From Ifrita kowaldi (taxonomy: Eukaryota > Chordata > Aves > Passeriformes > Cinclosomatidae): DNA of 64,000 nucleotides. The DNA lies in NCBI GenBank assembly GCA_013398055.1, contig VZRS01014210.1:413933-477932 (forward strand), written 5' to 3'. Below the pieces are notes generated by a model. It did no database searches and had not been told where the DNA came from. It saw nothing but the letters and a program-made list of their open reading frames with translations. This document shows positions 12,738 through 25,530 of this stretch, piece after piece. Made by a program: the position numbers and the translations under genes. Position 1 is the first letter of the stretch, and each line of letters starts with the position of its first letter.

Positions 12738-13753
12738 TCAGGATTCCATTCGTATTATACATGTGTCTAAAAGCTCAATACTTTGAGGAGGGGAGAGGAG
12801 GTGCAACATGGGAACCAAATCAGAAAGGATGTTCCTACTTTTCCTCCTGATTATTTTAGCACTGTGATGAAGAGGGCAAATTGATGACTCTTTGGAGGAG
12901 TGAGAAAAGGTGTGAAATGAGATTTCTAGTGAAAATGAGTCTCTTCCAGAGTAATTGTTCATCTTGTTCCAAGCTAGAGCCTTGTTTTGCTTTGTGTCCT
13001 CTCTTCTGAGAGAACAGTCAAGGAACAGTATAGAGTCATATAATAACTTAAAAGATTCTAGGAAACCAGAAGGTGAACGTGGCCTACGTGTGCTTGACTG
13101 CTGAAAGTCCAATCTGGTCTCTTCAGTAAACATTGATAGCAACTATTCCTGTTCAGTCATGGAGAGTGTTGCTCTGTAGTGTTGCATGTACAGGAATAAA
13201 ATGCACTTCTGTAATATCAGCTTCGTGAAGAGCTTCAGCCACTTCTTGTTTTACCAGGCTCGTGCGTGTATTGGTCTCCCAGCCTGGCTGTGTCAGTACT
13301 GCTGAAATAGAGGAGCCTTTAATCTGGTACATCTCTGAACAGGATGACGTAGCTGCTGCCCTTTGGTACCAGCAGGATCTGTGGGCTGAATATTGAATGT
13401 GCACCTCTACCCAAGTGATGCGGATGCGTGATTGTTCCTGCTCCTTTGACACTATCGGAAACGGGGGCAAGATGTACAGCTGTGCTTGGATAAAATAGTA
13501 GTGTGTCAGTTGGATAGATCTGAAAAAATTCAGCCCCCCTCTCTCCAGCAGCATAGACAAGATAAGTCTTTGACTCAGCACTGGTTTTGCTGATCAATAG
13601 AGGAAGCACTGTAGGAATTACCTTGTTACAGTAAACATGTAGCAAGTAAAACATTGGCAGGGACCTTCCGGGCATCTGAAGTAAAATTCCTGGTCGAACC
13701 TTGAGTTGCCCAAGGTGGGGTGTGAATTTTCCTTGTTGGCACAGGATTCTCAA
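12738..13753 (-). other. Cluster of three successive minus-strand open frames; possible degraded coding relic, unidentified
   Basis: Reading leftward on the minus strand, frames of 144 codons (13753-13319), 142 codons (13581-13153) and 134 codons (13142-12738) follow one another and lie in three different phases. Three frames of more than 130 codons within 1 kb, all on one strand, stand out from the rest of the window. This could be a frameshifted retropseudogene or retroelement piece. I recognise no family, conserved motif, poly(A) tail or flanking duplication. The predicted peptides have mixed, protein-like composition (for example PGILLQMPGRSLPMFYLL and WVEVHIQYSAHRSCWYQR). Chance is a serious alternative. 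Confidence 0.2.
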
Positions 13754-16700
13754 AGAAGATAGAACACATAAGCAATGTTCCTAGATTTTATACAAGTGGG
13801 AGTAGTGGAGGTGTCATTTCTCCCTGGAAATCCTTGTAACTTATTCATCAAACTTAGTCATACCTGGCACTTGTAGGTAAGAGAGATTGTTCAGAATCTC
13901 TTAAGAAATGTTTTGCCTTATGTTGAGAGGTTTGTTTGCTTTGTGCCCAGAATTCTCATATTTCCATGTTTGACCTTCTCCAAGAACCTGCTATCAAAAT
14001 AACTGATAATGTTTTACAAGACAGTACCAAGAAACCAAGTGTTTATCAGCTCCCTTTTTTTTAATCCCAGTAGAAAGCTGTGGAAGGTTAGGCAAAGACA
14101 TGCATATATTTCTTCAGCTTTGGCTGAAGAAACCTGGGCTGTTGATGGTCTTTTGGATGGTGCCAGGGGCTCATCTGCCTTCCATCTCAAAGGGATCTGC
14201 AACTGGAAAGGTCATCAGAACGCTGATACTCAGTGCATCTCTCTGGTTATCCTGGGCCTTAGTTAAGCCAAGCACGAAATGTCAGCTCCTCCAGCTCTAG
14301 AAATACTCACGTGACTGAGTATAGCAAAGGGTCTGGTAAGTATTTGCCCTGTGCCTGAAGAAAGGACATGTTTGTACGGTAGCGTTGCATTCTTTCTAAC
14401 TTCCTCAGCCTGTAAGGATGCTGTGTTGGTTGGCCTAGAAACTCCAAGCCTTTTACTCGGCATTCTTAGGAGCAGGGTTTCTTCTCAGCCACATGCCTTG
14501 GATTTTTTGAGTGCAGCCTTTTGAGCCCTTCTGAAGCACGTGGGGCTCCTCTGTACAATCATGGCTTGTTTCTTTAAGGTCTAGCTAGCCCTTCATGTGA
14601 ATCATGCATTTTGTTGTCTTTTGTGTTTTGTAGAGATTGAAGACTGAAGCGATTGCTGAGCTGAGAGATCCCTTATGACACAGAATTGCATTTTTCGTAG
14701 AGAGAAACTGGCACTTGAAATCTTAAAAGATGGATTTTATTTTTATTTTAATTGTTCTGTCCTTGTGCCCAGCTCTGTTTTACACTTTAGGGGAACCATG
14801 ATATTCTTTGGATATCCTCAGAGTTCTTGAATAAATTAATGTAGAATTTGGAAAACAAACTCACTTTGTTATTATCAAAGCAGAAGATGCCTCAGTACTA
14901 ACTGTCTGCTTAGCTAAGACCAGTGTAGCTCAGACGTGCAAATCAAATGCTGCTTCATCTTTTTAAATAAGTTTTCTCACTGGTTTGCAGAATATCAGCT
15001 TGATTCTTTATTATACACTGTACAATTTCTGTGAACTAGATTTTTACCAAAGGTAACATTAGACACTGAGCAAATAATTGTTTCCTGTCACACTGCATTA
15101 GTAACTGGGAAGAAAGTGATTCCTAATTTGTATTTGTGCAGAACTAAATATAGCTCTAGTGAAGCTTAACTTCAGCTCCAGACATTCAAGTCCCTAAGAA
15201 ATTCAGTACTATGTGTGTCAGTCACTGGGAAAATTACTTTAGACATTCTGTGTATGTGTACTCCTTGCCCTTCCACTTTCCAGTTTTATAATCTTAGGGA
15301 CTTGAATGTGAGGCTGTCCAAACTCTCAGAAAATCCTGATAGTCCTGGGTTATTGCTGTCTGCAGGAACTATGGCAGAGATTTTTTCTATTAGGAGTTTG
15401 AGGATATCAAGCCCTGACTGCATTCTCCATTCCATATTTAGCAAAGACAAGGTTAAATTGTCCTGCAATTATGTTTTCCAGCAAGAACTTCTCCGACTTT
15501 TCATCTAAAATCTGTAATTTATTAGCTGTTCTACTGTAGTTGTTCTGTAGAGCTGATAGCCTGATGCACAAGATCTTAAAAAAAAAGTGTTTAAGAAGTA
15601 TTCAGATTGGGATGTACCAGTGAAATCACGCTGGTAAGAAAAATCTGATGTTACAGGGAGGTGTATTGAATAGACTGTGTCTCCTTCTTGTGAAGCTTAC
15701 AAGCTGGTGCCTGTGCCTTGGTATCGAATCTGGCAGCTATGGGATAACAACCTTCCTGCTGCATTTGCACTGAAAAGGCAGCACTGCTTCCTGGGATGAT
15801 GGAAATGCCAAATGCTGCATTTCGGAGCTTGAGTCTTTCAGCTGGCATCTGTGAGGAGAATGCTTCAGGTTATCTCTTCCAATGAGTCTAAGTGTAAGCC
15901 CAGGCTCAAAATAGTTCCTTTTTTTTTTGTATTAATTTGAATTCATCAAGGTAAGCTCATCCTTCGTGGCTGTCTCTGCTGGATGCTGAGCAGGAGGAGT
16001 GTATTTGAAAAGTCTGAGGGATCTTCCGTCCAGGGTTTGGAGAGACCAAGACAGTACTTCATCATTCACCTGTGTCGCTTCAACCTTAAGTGTACAGCTA
16101 CCTTATGCATTTTATCCGTGCTCTGCCCAGCTTGCTCGTGTTATCGGTGATGTACATAATTAGGAGGAGGTTGTTGCTTGTGGGGAGGAAGAGGAATCCC
16201 ATATTGGCTGTCTGTCTGCACCTGTGCCTCTTACCTACAGAGAGATCCTTTGAAGAAGTGATCTAAAGAAATCCAAGGAAAATTGCCGAGGTTTGTAACA
16301 GCTTTCCTCCTGGCAGTCTGAGGTTTGTTTATACTGTGGGATGTGACAGGCAATTCCTGGTGCCTCAGCTCTGTCTGAAGTGTGAGTGATGGCTGGAAAC
16401 ACGAATGATTGCATTAGCAGCTTTCTTCCCTCCATTGGGGAGAAATTTTGAGTTTGAACTCTCCCCTCATTGAGATCTTTGAAGTTTGGATCTTTAAAAT
16501 CATTCTCCATGCCAAAGACCTACTAGTGCAGTTGTCATCCTTCTCATCTCTGGAGGACTGGACCAGCCTCCCTTCAGAGGCCATTAAAGCTGCTTGTTTC
16601 ATACTCCAGAGAGGTCAGCAAAGAAAGACAGAAGTAAGTAATTATTCCCTGCCTCTCCTCCCAGTAGCTGAATGAGCTCTGGAAGTTGAAACATCATTAA

Positions 16701-18369
16701 ATCTCTGAGCAGTGTGGATGGTCTGCAAGCCAGCCAGGGAGCCCATGCCACATGGCAGAGGGAGGGCCGAGTAACAGGTGGTATTTAGAAACTGATTCAT
16801 ATTTGTGAATAACAATGTGCTATTAGTAAGAAAACAAATCAGTCTGCTTGTGAATATTTATGATGATGACTTTCAACACTGCTTGGATCATGCAGTGCTT
16901 TTCCAGATGCTGCACCTCCTCTTGTGTCACAACATTTCACACTGGGGTGAAGATATTCTCTGCTGTGTGGATCCGTCCTGCAGGGTGGCAGCCAGCTGAG
17001 CAGCACTGTGGAGTACACTCTCTTAGAAGAATATTCTCACCAGTTTGGTATTAGTGGAACACTAGATCCCAAACATTTGAGGTATTCTTTGCTGGTGGAG
17101 TAAGCCATACAAATTAGCTTGAGATTTCATCCCATTAGGAACCAAACCATGCACAGAGGTAGTGCTACGTTTGAAGAGAAAGCAGGTGTTAAAGGTTGTT
17201 CTACCTCTTAACGTTGTGTGCGAGTGTTTTACAGTAGATCAAACTTGCCTAATGTAATCTTTGTAATGCTTTCATTTAAAAAGCTCCCTGTGGTTTGTAT
17301 TTGTTGAACTGAAAGAGCAGAATCTACTTTGTAGCTTGGTGAGGCGGGGTGTTCCATTGAACATGTGTTCACACTGTCATTTGGGAAAGATAATAGGTTT
17401 TTAACCTCTGTCAGTGTTAGACTGAGGTATTTTTGGAGCTCTGTTGAAGCTGTGCCTAGGCAGGTAACCTTGTGATGCAGGTTTTTCACAATTTGCCATC
17501 TTCTTGTGATAAGTTGTGGCTTTTCTTGGCCCCTTGCAGTGCCTCTTGCAGCATCAGCCAGCATGGGAGCTCACCAAGAGATGAGCTTGCTGTTGTCAAT
17601 GCCACATAAAAAGCTCATGGCTGCTGGTGTTGTGTGCTCAGTAAACACTGTCTCATAGATTGAAAAAGCAGCCTTGAAGGGTTCCAGAAAATATTCTGAG
17701 CTTGGCACATGGAAACTGGCAAAAGCCATGGAGGTAGTGCTCATGTTTTCAGCAGCAGAGGTGTCCAGGTGCAGCTGAAGGTGCTGGGCTCTTGTTCAGG
17801 GTGCTGCAGGGGATGTGCAGCATGGCACTTACTTTTGGCAGCCTCCCCACTGCTCCCGCTGGCCTTGAGTTCAACTTGTGGGAGGAGGGAAGCTGTGTGT
17901 ACTTCAGTGTGTAAAATCCTGTTGGTATGGTCTCTCTTTCATCACTTGAGGCCTCCAGCAGCCTAAATTAGCAGATGGAGACTGCAGCATGCTGCACAGG
18001 GAGGTTATCTCCAGCGAACTGCCATCACCACTTTCGTCACTGCTGATTAATTTTTTTTGTTAATGTTTAATCCTCAACAGCAAATACGTAATGTTTATAT
18101 GCCCTTTCCCTGTATAAGCAGAACATGTGTTTCATATAGTCCGTTAAGACATCCAAAACTGAATCAGTGTAAAATTTTACATGTATCTGTCAGACAAACA
18201 GACACAAAGAAATTCAGAGCAGAAGTGATCACTTCAGCCTGCACAGGTCCTCTTGTGGCAGGGATTTCCAGGAATCTTAAATTGCTTATTAAATAGTGCT
18301 TAATATGACTGAGAATATTTTCTAACCTCATCTTAAAATTCTTTGCTCCATGTTCTCAATGTAGAAGAG
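13754..18369. other. No gene seen
   Basis: Scattered frames of 60-111 codons on both strands, overlapping one another in pairs, none bounded by convincing splice sites. No repeat family recognised. Confidence 0.55.
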
Positions 18370-18469
18370 GTGGTTTCGGGGGTTTTTTGGTGGTTTGTTG
18401 TTACTGGTTTTGGCTTTTTGTTTGTTTGTTTGGTTTGGCATTTTTTTGGGTTTTTGGGTTTTTTGGTGA
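18370..18469 (+). repeat. 100-base T/G-rich low-complexity tract
   Basis: The + strand holds only a handful of A or C across about 100 bases, with G runs of 2-5 separated by T runs (cgggggttttttggtggtttg ... ttttttgggtttttgggttt). It includes a (TTTG)n-like core near 18415-18435. Such strand-skewed tracts are frequent in bird introns. Confidence 0.9.
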
Positions 18470-21224
18470 CATGTTTCCACTTCCTTTTCTAGCAGTACTG
18501 TCACTGTGGTATAGCTGAGAATAGTTGACTTGAACTGTCCCTGTTATACAAATGCAAAAATCTACTTAAGCTTTTGGGAGAAAGAAGTTTCTAGTGAAAT
18601 ACGTGAGTGTGTACCATGCATGATTGCAACTGTGTGTTAGAACTATAGCAAGTTCTATAGGGTTTCCAAGGAATAAGTTTAAAAGAATGCATAAAAAGCA
18701 GTATAACAGTTAGCAGCATAGACTGATATATTTAAAGGAAGCCATTATTTAAAGTGTCGGCTTAGAGAAATTTCAGGCATTTTTATGCATTTAATAAAGG
18801 GTTGCCTTTTAAGTAGCTCAAGTAGCCTTCTCTGTATGCAACATGTCCTGGGAATTACCAAACCACTTACTGCTGGATGGATTCCATTGAGGTGCAACTG
18901 CCATTCCTGCAGCAAAGACTGATGAAGAGAGTGGAAAGAGCCAGTACTGAAATGGTCATCCTATTAGTCTGGGGGAAGGGAGAAAACAAAATTGTATAAT
19001 CTCTCTTCTGTTTATTTAGTATGCTGATCTTGGTGCCATGGGCATCAAGGTGGATGAGTGCATGCCTAAAAGAGGGCTTTCCTCCAATTTCAGGGAGCCT
19101 AGCAGGAGGTGCCACGGTGCTTGTCTAAAATTCTCACATGAGGAATGGAGACCAACAGTGTGGGACAGCTGAAGGTGGAAGCTCTGATACTGAGGGAGAG
19201 ATGCTGGGGTATAAAATCGGGACCCTGTGTGAAAGGAGGAAAAACAACATCTTCTAGACAAAGGAGCTTGCAGGGATAGAGGAAAGAAGGACAGTGTGGT
19301 CAAAGTTACAGAAAACATACTGAGGAGCGTTGTGCATAGATATTGGCAGGGTAAGACCTCCGGGTTTAGAACAGGAGCACGCTCAGAATAATTGCAGCGA
19401 AGGCTGCCAGTGTGTGCCAGAAGTAAATATAGTAGTGTAAGCACTGCTACAGAGTCATTGAAGTCAATGCTGCATAACATAAATTGCATAATATATTTGT
19501 TTGTGAAGGTTATTAGAGCACATTTTTAAATGGCTCCAAGTCCTTGGAAAGGTGAGTGTATTCTGGTTCCCTGAGCTGAGGTTTCCAATACGTCTCAGTC
19601 TGATCTGGGGGCAGACTGCCAGCAAGAGGGGGGAGGTTGCTGTTCCTCTCCTACCAGCTCCAGTGCTTGTCCGAGCAGCTCCTGAGCTGGTTCCACACAA
19701 AGTGCCAGGGGGAAAGGAACTGCCCTTTCCCCTCAGAAATGAAAAAAAGTGGGGGGATTTTTGTTGTCCTGGTCAGCTGAGTTGGTGAGGGGATGTGAGA
19801 GGGTGTCCAAGGGGTGTGCATATGAGAGGATGGGTGGAGGTATCTCTGAGCACCGGGGGCAGCGGGCAGGCAGGCTGTTCAAGCCTCATGTCCCACCTCA
19901 GAACTGAGCAAACCCTCTCCCTCTCCCATCAGGCATAGGATGGTCAGTGAATGGCGCAGCAACCACCAGACACCCAAATTTCAGGGCACTGTCACACCCT
20001 CCATAAGAGGGCTGAAACTGTTTACAAAATGCGTACTTTGTAAATGGTAAAGACTAAATAATGTATTCTGTGCATTTGCATAATTTTGAATCACTTATCA
20101 TTCTGAGGGCTGTAATCATTTGGCTCATGTTAAAGCACACTTAGCGGTGTAGTTGAGCTCAAGCCATCAGCTGCTGGGTTGAGTTGACACTGAAGACAGG
20201 AGTTGTGTTTTTAGGGGGACCACGCGTGCTCCCTGTGACGTCCCTGGCACGACAGAGCAGTGCCCTGAGGGCTCAGAGTGCTGCAGGTGGGACAGGTAGG
20301 AGGCACGGTCAGTGCTGTGAAAGGGTCAGGAAAAGGTTCAGAAAGAGCTTGAGACCCAGAGCAATCCAAGTGGGACATGTCTCCGTGGTGGTGTCATGCA
20401 GGGTCATGACCTTAGCAGGCATTAGGAGAGAAGCTTCTGCTCAGCACTGGGTGGGATGGAGTGGATTACCAGCTGAAAATGCTGGAGAAACACATCTTTG
20501 GGCAGTTGCAAGGTGACAGCAGGCCATGAGGATGGGGCTGGGCAGAAGATGCTGGTGTGGGGGGATACAGGAGACATGGATATATCAAAGATGGGGAGTC
20601 ACCGGTGAGCAAACTCCAAGAACTTGCTTGAGCTGAGTGGGCAAATGAGCCCTTACAAGGAGGTGGTGTAATTCATTTTTTATTGTCAGGGAAATAAACT
20701 TCAGGGATAGGAAAAGCTGTTTAAGCTGCTGGATCAATGTTGGCATGAAAACAAATGGATAAAAGCTGTTCAGGAATAAGTGTTAGGCTGAAAGTTTTTT
20801 TAACTGCTGGAGGAGCTCAGCTCTGCAGTTAGAATTGGATATGGAGTCTGAGGAAGAGCATTGTCAGTATGTGGGGCTCTGTTGCTGTGATCGGGGTTCT
20901 TGTCATGGAGGGCTGAGCTAATGATCTGTGAACGTCTTTCCTGCTTGCATCTGGTGGTGGATTACATTGACTGTGTCATGTGCAAGGAGAAAAGGAGAAG
21001 ATGTCCCTTGCTGTCTTGGTTTTAAAAGTATCTGTATGGGAATATGTGCTGAATTGAACTGCTTCTTTCCCAGGGTGGAGGATTCATGTCATTAAGCAAA
21101 ATTTTAATCTTTGCTTTACCTTTAATCTTTGACTGTCTCTGCTGTTTTGGTCACTTATGACACTTATGTTGTTTGTTTTTCCCCAAGGTATTTTTATGGC
21201 CTCTGTCACAGTGGTGTCTCAGTG
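18470..21224. other. No gene seen; GC-richer from 19.5 to 20.6 kb
   Basis: A minus-strand frame of 157 codons (19489-19016) and a plus frame of 110 codons (20184-20516) occur, but neither shows a domain, low-complexity-free coding bias or splice context. CpG remains low. No repeat recognised. Confidence 0.5.
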
Positions 21225-21410
21225 TCTTCCAGGCATTTATGGATTTATTCTGAGAACGTTCCTGTGAGGTAAGGAAACATTATCACTTGGTTTTACAGAC
21301 TGGGAACTAAGGCAGAGGGAGACAAAGGTTGCAGGAGTCTTGTAGCATAGCCAGCAGTCAGACACTGATTGCCAAGAAGTTCATTATTGTCCTAATCCCA
21401 AACCCAGCTA
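21225..21410 (-). mobile_element. MIR-type CORE-SINE relic, antisense
   Basis: The + strand reads as the reverse complement of MIR: ccaggcatttatg, then cctgtgaggtaaggaaacattatca, ttttacagactgggaactaaggcagaggg, then a diverged agtcttgtagcatagccagcagtcagaca. The order gaggta / ttacagat-gggaaact / gaggcagaga / cacagc is diagnostic of this ancient tRNA-derived SINE in amniotes. It is heavily diverged. The element is the CORE region with part of the 5' half; ends are approximate. Confidence 0.75.
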
Positions 21411-21420
21411 CCTGTATCTG

Positions 21421-21480
21421 GATTTTTTTCTTTCTTCCTCTTTTTACTTCTTTGGTTTTTTTTTTCTTCTCTTGTCTGAG
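21421..21480 (+). repeat. Pyrimidine-rich tract
   Basis: tttttttctttcttcctctt and a later T run with ttcttctctt. Acceptor-like in composition, but there is no exon-like sequence after the next AG. It directly adjoins the antisense MIR relic. Confidence 0.7.
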
Positions 21481-21544
21481 ATTTAGCAGCAACAATCTGC
21501 AAGGAGCTGGGAGTACCTGTGGAAAATATGATTAGGGATACTGG

Positions 21545-24500
21545 TGTCCTTTTTTTAACATTGTTACTTATGAGTTGAAATTCCTTTCTAAAAATATCAG
21601 CAGATCTGTTTATGTTAAATGATTAGCATGTTTAGACTTCCACAGATAAGCTGCTGTGCCTTTTTGAGTCAGTAACTCCTTTATCCTACCTGTCTAGGCT
21701 TGTGGCTGTTGAATTCTTACCCTGCCTAAGCTAATGCCATCCCAATCACCTAAAGCAATGCCAAGAATTTCGTCATCCATGCAAAGATCTGATTCATGTC
21801 AAGACAGGTGTAAAAGTTTCTCAAGCACACTTATGTATAATTACTGTTTAACTTTATTTTTCAAAGATCTTTCCAAGCCAGCTAAAATGTGCAGCTTTGA
21901 GCTCCCAGATTCTCCCAGAAATTTGATTTCAGTGCCTGATTAGTGATGCTGATCCATTTCAAAAGTATTGCAAAGTTCCTGACACGTGCGTGCGCTGAAT
22001 TAAAATTTAGATCATAAAATCAAATATCATGAATAACAGCTTGAAAAATGTGTCTTTTTTTTTTCCCCTTTCAAGTAAGTAATTTTTAAGTTAGGTCTCC
22101 CTTGAGCCCTTTTTTCTCTTCAAGATGGTATTTAAAATGTGACTTTTACTACTTAAAGAATTTTCTTAGAGTTACAGCAATGTTATAAGTTAGGAATTCA
22201 CCAGCAGGCTCTGACAAATATTTTTATTGTATATTAAAATCATCAACATTATTAAAAATACAACATTGCAAAGAAATATTTAGTGCTTTCTAATTTCACA
22301 ATCTGTAAAATACACGTATTAGATCACATTTATGCTCTTTATTAGTGAGTATTATGTGTCCTTCTGTCCCCAAGAATGAGGCCCTAATGACTCATGAACT
22401 GTCTCAAAGTGTACTAAATAAGATTAAAGAGCTGGCCAGTGACCTTAACAGTCAATTAGGCTATATGTTACTCAGCCCAGTATTTGTGGAGTGTAGAAGA
22501 GAAGCAAAAATTCATTAGCTAAGGTGCTGATGCTTGAAGCAAGCAGGAATTTTCAAACATCAGGGATGGGTGTTGTTGCTTAAGTGGAGAGAGAGGCACA
22601 TATGGTAGGTATGTCTTTGTGTGTACATGTTTGAAAGTACTGCTGATGTGGTCCTGGGGTGGGGAGAGAGCTGCTCCTGGGCTTTTGGGCTCAGAGCCTT
22701 GTGAAGGAGATCCTGCCAGCACCTGGTGCTGGGTTGGGCAGTGGCAGGTGCAGCTGGAGGTGGTGCTCAGGGTTTGGGATGTGCCACAGAGGTTACGCAG
22801 AGACAACGCAATGGGAGGGCTGCTTTCAGAAACCTTGTGTTTCACAGCAGCAGCAGGGCAGGGAAGGATGTGTTGGTGTGGTGTGTGGCAGGCTTGGTTT
22901 TCCTCAGAGGTGAGCCCGGGTTGGCGGGATTGTGTTTGGGTTCAGGCAGGAGGGGAGCAGGAAGGCTCTGGGCTGCTGTGCCTGCTGCAGAACACAGTTC
23001 AAATGCTGCATCCCCTTCTCCCTTAGCTCAGGGACATGAATGGGTGCTGAGTATGCAGAGGTGCAGACAGGTCAGACTCCCTGTTCCCCACCAGCTTCCT
23101 TGCAGGCTCACCTCTTCCATGGAGCTGTCAACCTGAAGCCGGGCTGGCAGTGGGCAGCAGGGCTGAGTATATCCCAGTGATGGGCTGACTTGGCAAACCT
23201 GGACAGTGTCTGAGTTAGGGAACCATCTGTCATCTTAAGTTGACATTTCGTAACTAATCATCTGCATTTTGTTTTATATTGTGTTTGGAAGCATCCTAGA
23301 GCAGTCTTAGTTCGGAGATGGCCACCCCCCTGGGAGGGCACTACGTGGTGACAGAGCTGAACCAGGAGAAGTGACATTACACAGGAGCTGAGGTGGCAGC
23401 TTGGTCATGCAGCTCCTCAGCAAAACAGCTGTCCTTGAGGGCTTCTCAGTTTTATAGCACTTCTTTCTGGTGTGTGCAGTTATGAATGCTTTCAGCTGAC
23501 CCTGAGAAAGTCTTCTGTCATTCTTAAAGTAAACTCAGATTTCAGGAAAGAAAAGATGACAGACTCAGTCAATAAAAAATGTGGCTGAAGTACAGTTTGA
23601 GTGGCATGCAATAATATCTTTTAAAGTAAATCAACTTTCTTGAACATAAATTGGGTGGAATCTCCCTGTTCTAGGTTGTAGTTTATCTGTAGGATTTTCT
23701 TCTAAAATAATTTCCTTAATAATGATTTGGGGGTGGGGGACAGGGGAGCCTGGGAACAAAGTGGATGAATGGTAGAAAAAAGAAAAGGAAGCCTTTTCAA
23801 TCATGTCAGGCTGAATCTAAAGCATCGAGGAATGATGTTACAGGAGAACCCCTGAAGATAAACTATAACCTAGATTAGCGGAATACAGATTAAGTTTTCA
23901 GGAGTTTTGAGACAGCACTGTATCCTGAAGCAGTCTTTCGTCATTCATTTAAACTAAAATCTTTGTATGGTTGCATTTTCAGGGATATACAAAAACACCT
24001 GTCCATTTGAATGTTACAGTCATGAAGTTAAGAAATTTATTGAAGTGAATACTGCTTGAAAAGATTAAAAGAAGAAAAACAAAGTTAAGACTTTTCATTT
24101 GAACTGGCTATTGCTAGGGAAATACTGTATCATGTGATCATGGTTTGGGGGATTTTTATACAAGCAGCATTACCACTGGAATCGCAGTTGAAACTGAGAT
24201 TTTTGCATGATTAGTTTCTTTCATTCTGACTTTAAAGTGTAAAAGTGTTGTCATTGGGTTACACTGTCCTTTTACAATAATTTGAACGTTTTTATTCTTT
24301 AGTTTATTTACATTGTGGAAAATGTGTTACGATACCATATTCTAATTGAAGGGTTGTTTTGGGTAGTAGAGGTTAAGTATTTCTGCAAAATGTTGGCACA
24401 GAACTTATGTGATTCAAAGTGATTTAAGTGTGTGTTAATGCCACGTTGGCCAGAGCATACTAATAATTAATCCAAAACAGCGAGTTACCCCTTACTTCTC

Positions 24501-25419
24501 ACTGTAATCCAGTGAACAGTGTTTTCTGGCTATACTTAGATGACAGGCTCAAAAGGCCATTGGCAGAATTTGTTGGCACAGTTCAGCCTTATTTATATAT
24601 GACTATATATTTTTTGGGCTTAAGAGTCTTTGCAGGTCCTTTTATCTCACAAATATATGGATTGCTTTAATATATTGGAACCCAAAGGGCACAGCTACTG
24701 GCCATTTACCTGGCGTCACATGATGAGTGTTGGAGAATGCATGCAGAGAGGGAAGGGTGGGGTTTAAAGCTCCAAATTTGCACTCATAAAATTCCCTTCT
24801 GCTTTGAAGGTGTTTGCTTTAGCTGTCTACAGGGATATATATTTTCAGAAGTTTATTTATGAAAAAGAGGCTCAGGAGATGCCTGAGATGTTACAAGATT
24901 TAACCATATTTGCAAAATTGAACATGAGCTTTAGCCCTCAGGTCTTTTTCATTTCCTTTTCTATTTTATGATCAGTATATTGGTAGGTGGCTTTTGTGTT
25001 GTCACTTCACCTGTTTAATTTAAATTTAGGTATCTGAGGGTTGTGCAATAAAGGTAGAATCTCCATAACTGGCAACATAACCTTGTCATCTCGCAGAGTC
25101 AGCACTTGCTCATGCTCTGGCGCAATGGCTTTGAATAGCTGCCACCCCACGTGTGTGTTTCCTAAACTCGAGACAAGTGCTGAACTCATTAAAAATACAT
25201 GCTATATAAGTTAATGTGCATAAGGAGTTTTGGTGCTGAGATCTCCTTTGAGGCTACATTTAACTCTAATTAACTTGGTTTCGTTCTGTCTACTATCAGC
25301 ATAGGCTTGGCTGAAACCAGCCGGTATTGGTTAAACTGTGGGTTTGAAGTAGAGCCCAGCAGGGTGATGGATTCAAAAGCAGGGAGTTGTGGCTGTGCTG
25401 GGGTTCCCAGTGCCTGTGC
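21545..25419. other. No gene seen; AT-rich block 22.0-22.45 kb and GC-rich block 22.6-23.2 kb
   Basis: The AT-rich block includes an AP-1-like TGACTCA at 22388-22394. The GC-rich block is G-skewed and CpG-poor and creates three overlapping plus frames of 84-136 codons that I regard as compositional. 23.5-24.7 kb is plain AT-rich DNA. Confidence 0.5.
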
Positions 25420-25530
25420 CAGCTCCCGGGGCTGTGCCGGGCAGGGGCAGCAGCTGTGCCATTCCTGGGGCACGGTGCCGCACCACGCGGATCCGCAGCC
25501 AGTCGTACTCTGGGGCAAAACTCGGGATTT
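25420..25530 (+). other. Local CpG cluster
   Basis: About nine CpG dinucleotides in roughly 100 bases (agctcccggggc, gtgccggg, cacggtgccgcaccacg, and the 10-base palindrome gcggatccgc at 25487-25496), in DNA that is otherwise strongly CpG-poor. Too short for a standard CpG island. The loss of stop codons in GC-rich DNA explains the four or five overlapping open frames here. Confidence 0.55.

Noticed and set aside
19016..19489. 157-codon minus-strand frame
   Set aside because: No motif, no splice-bounded exon, overlapped by other frames; judged chance.
22619..23136. Three overlapping plus frames of 84-136 codons
   Set aside because: Arise from G-rich, stop-poor composition; open in several phases at once, which argues against coding selection.
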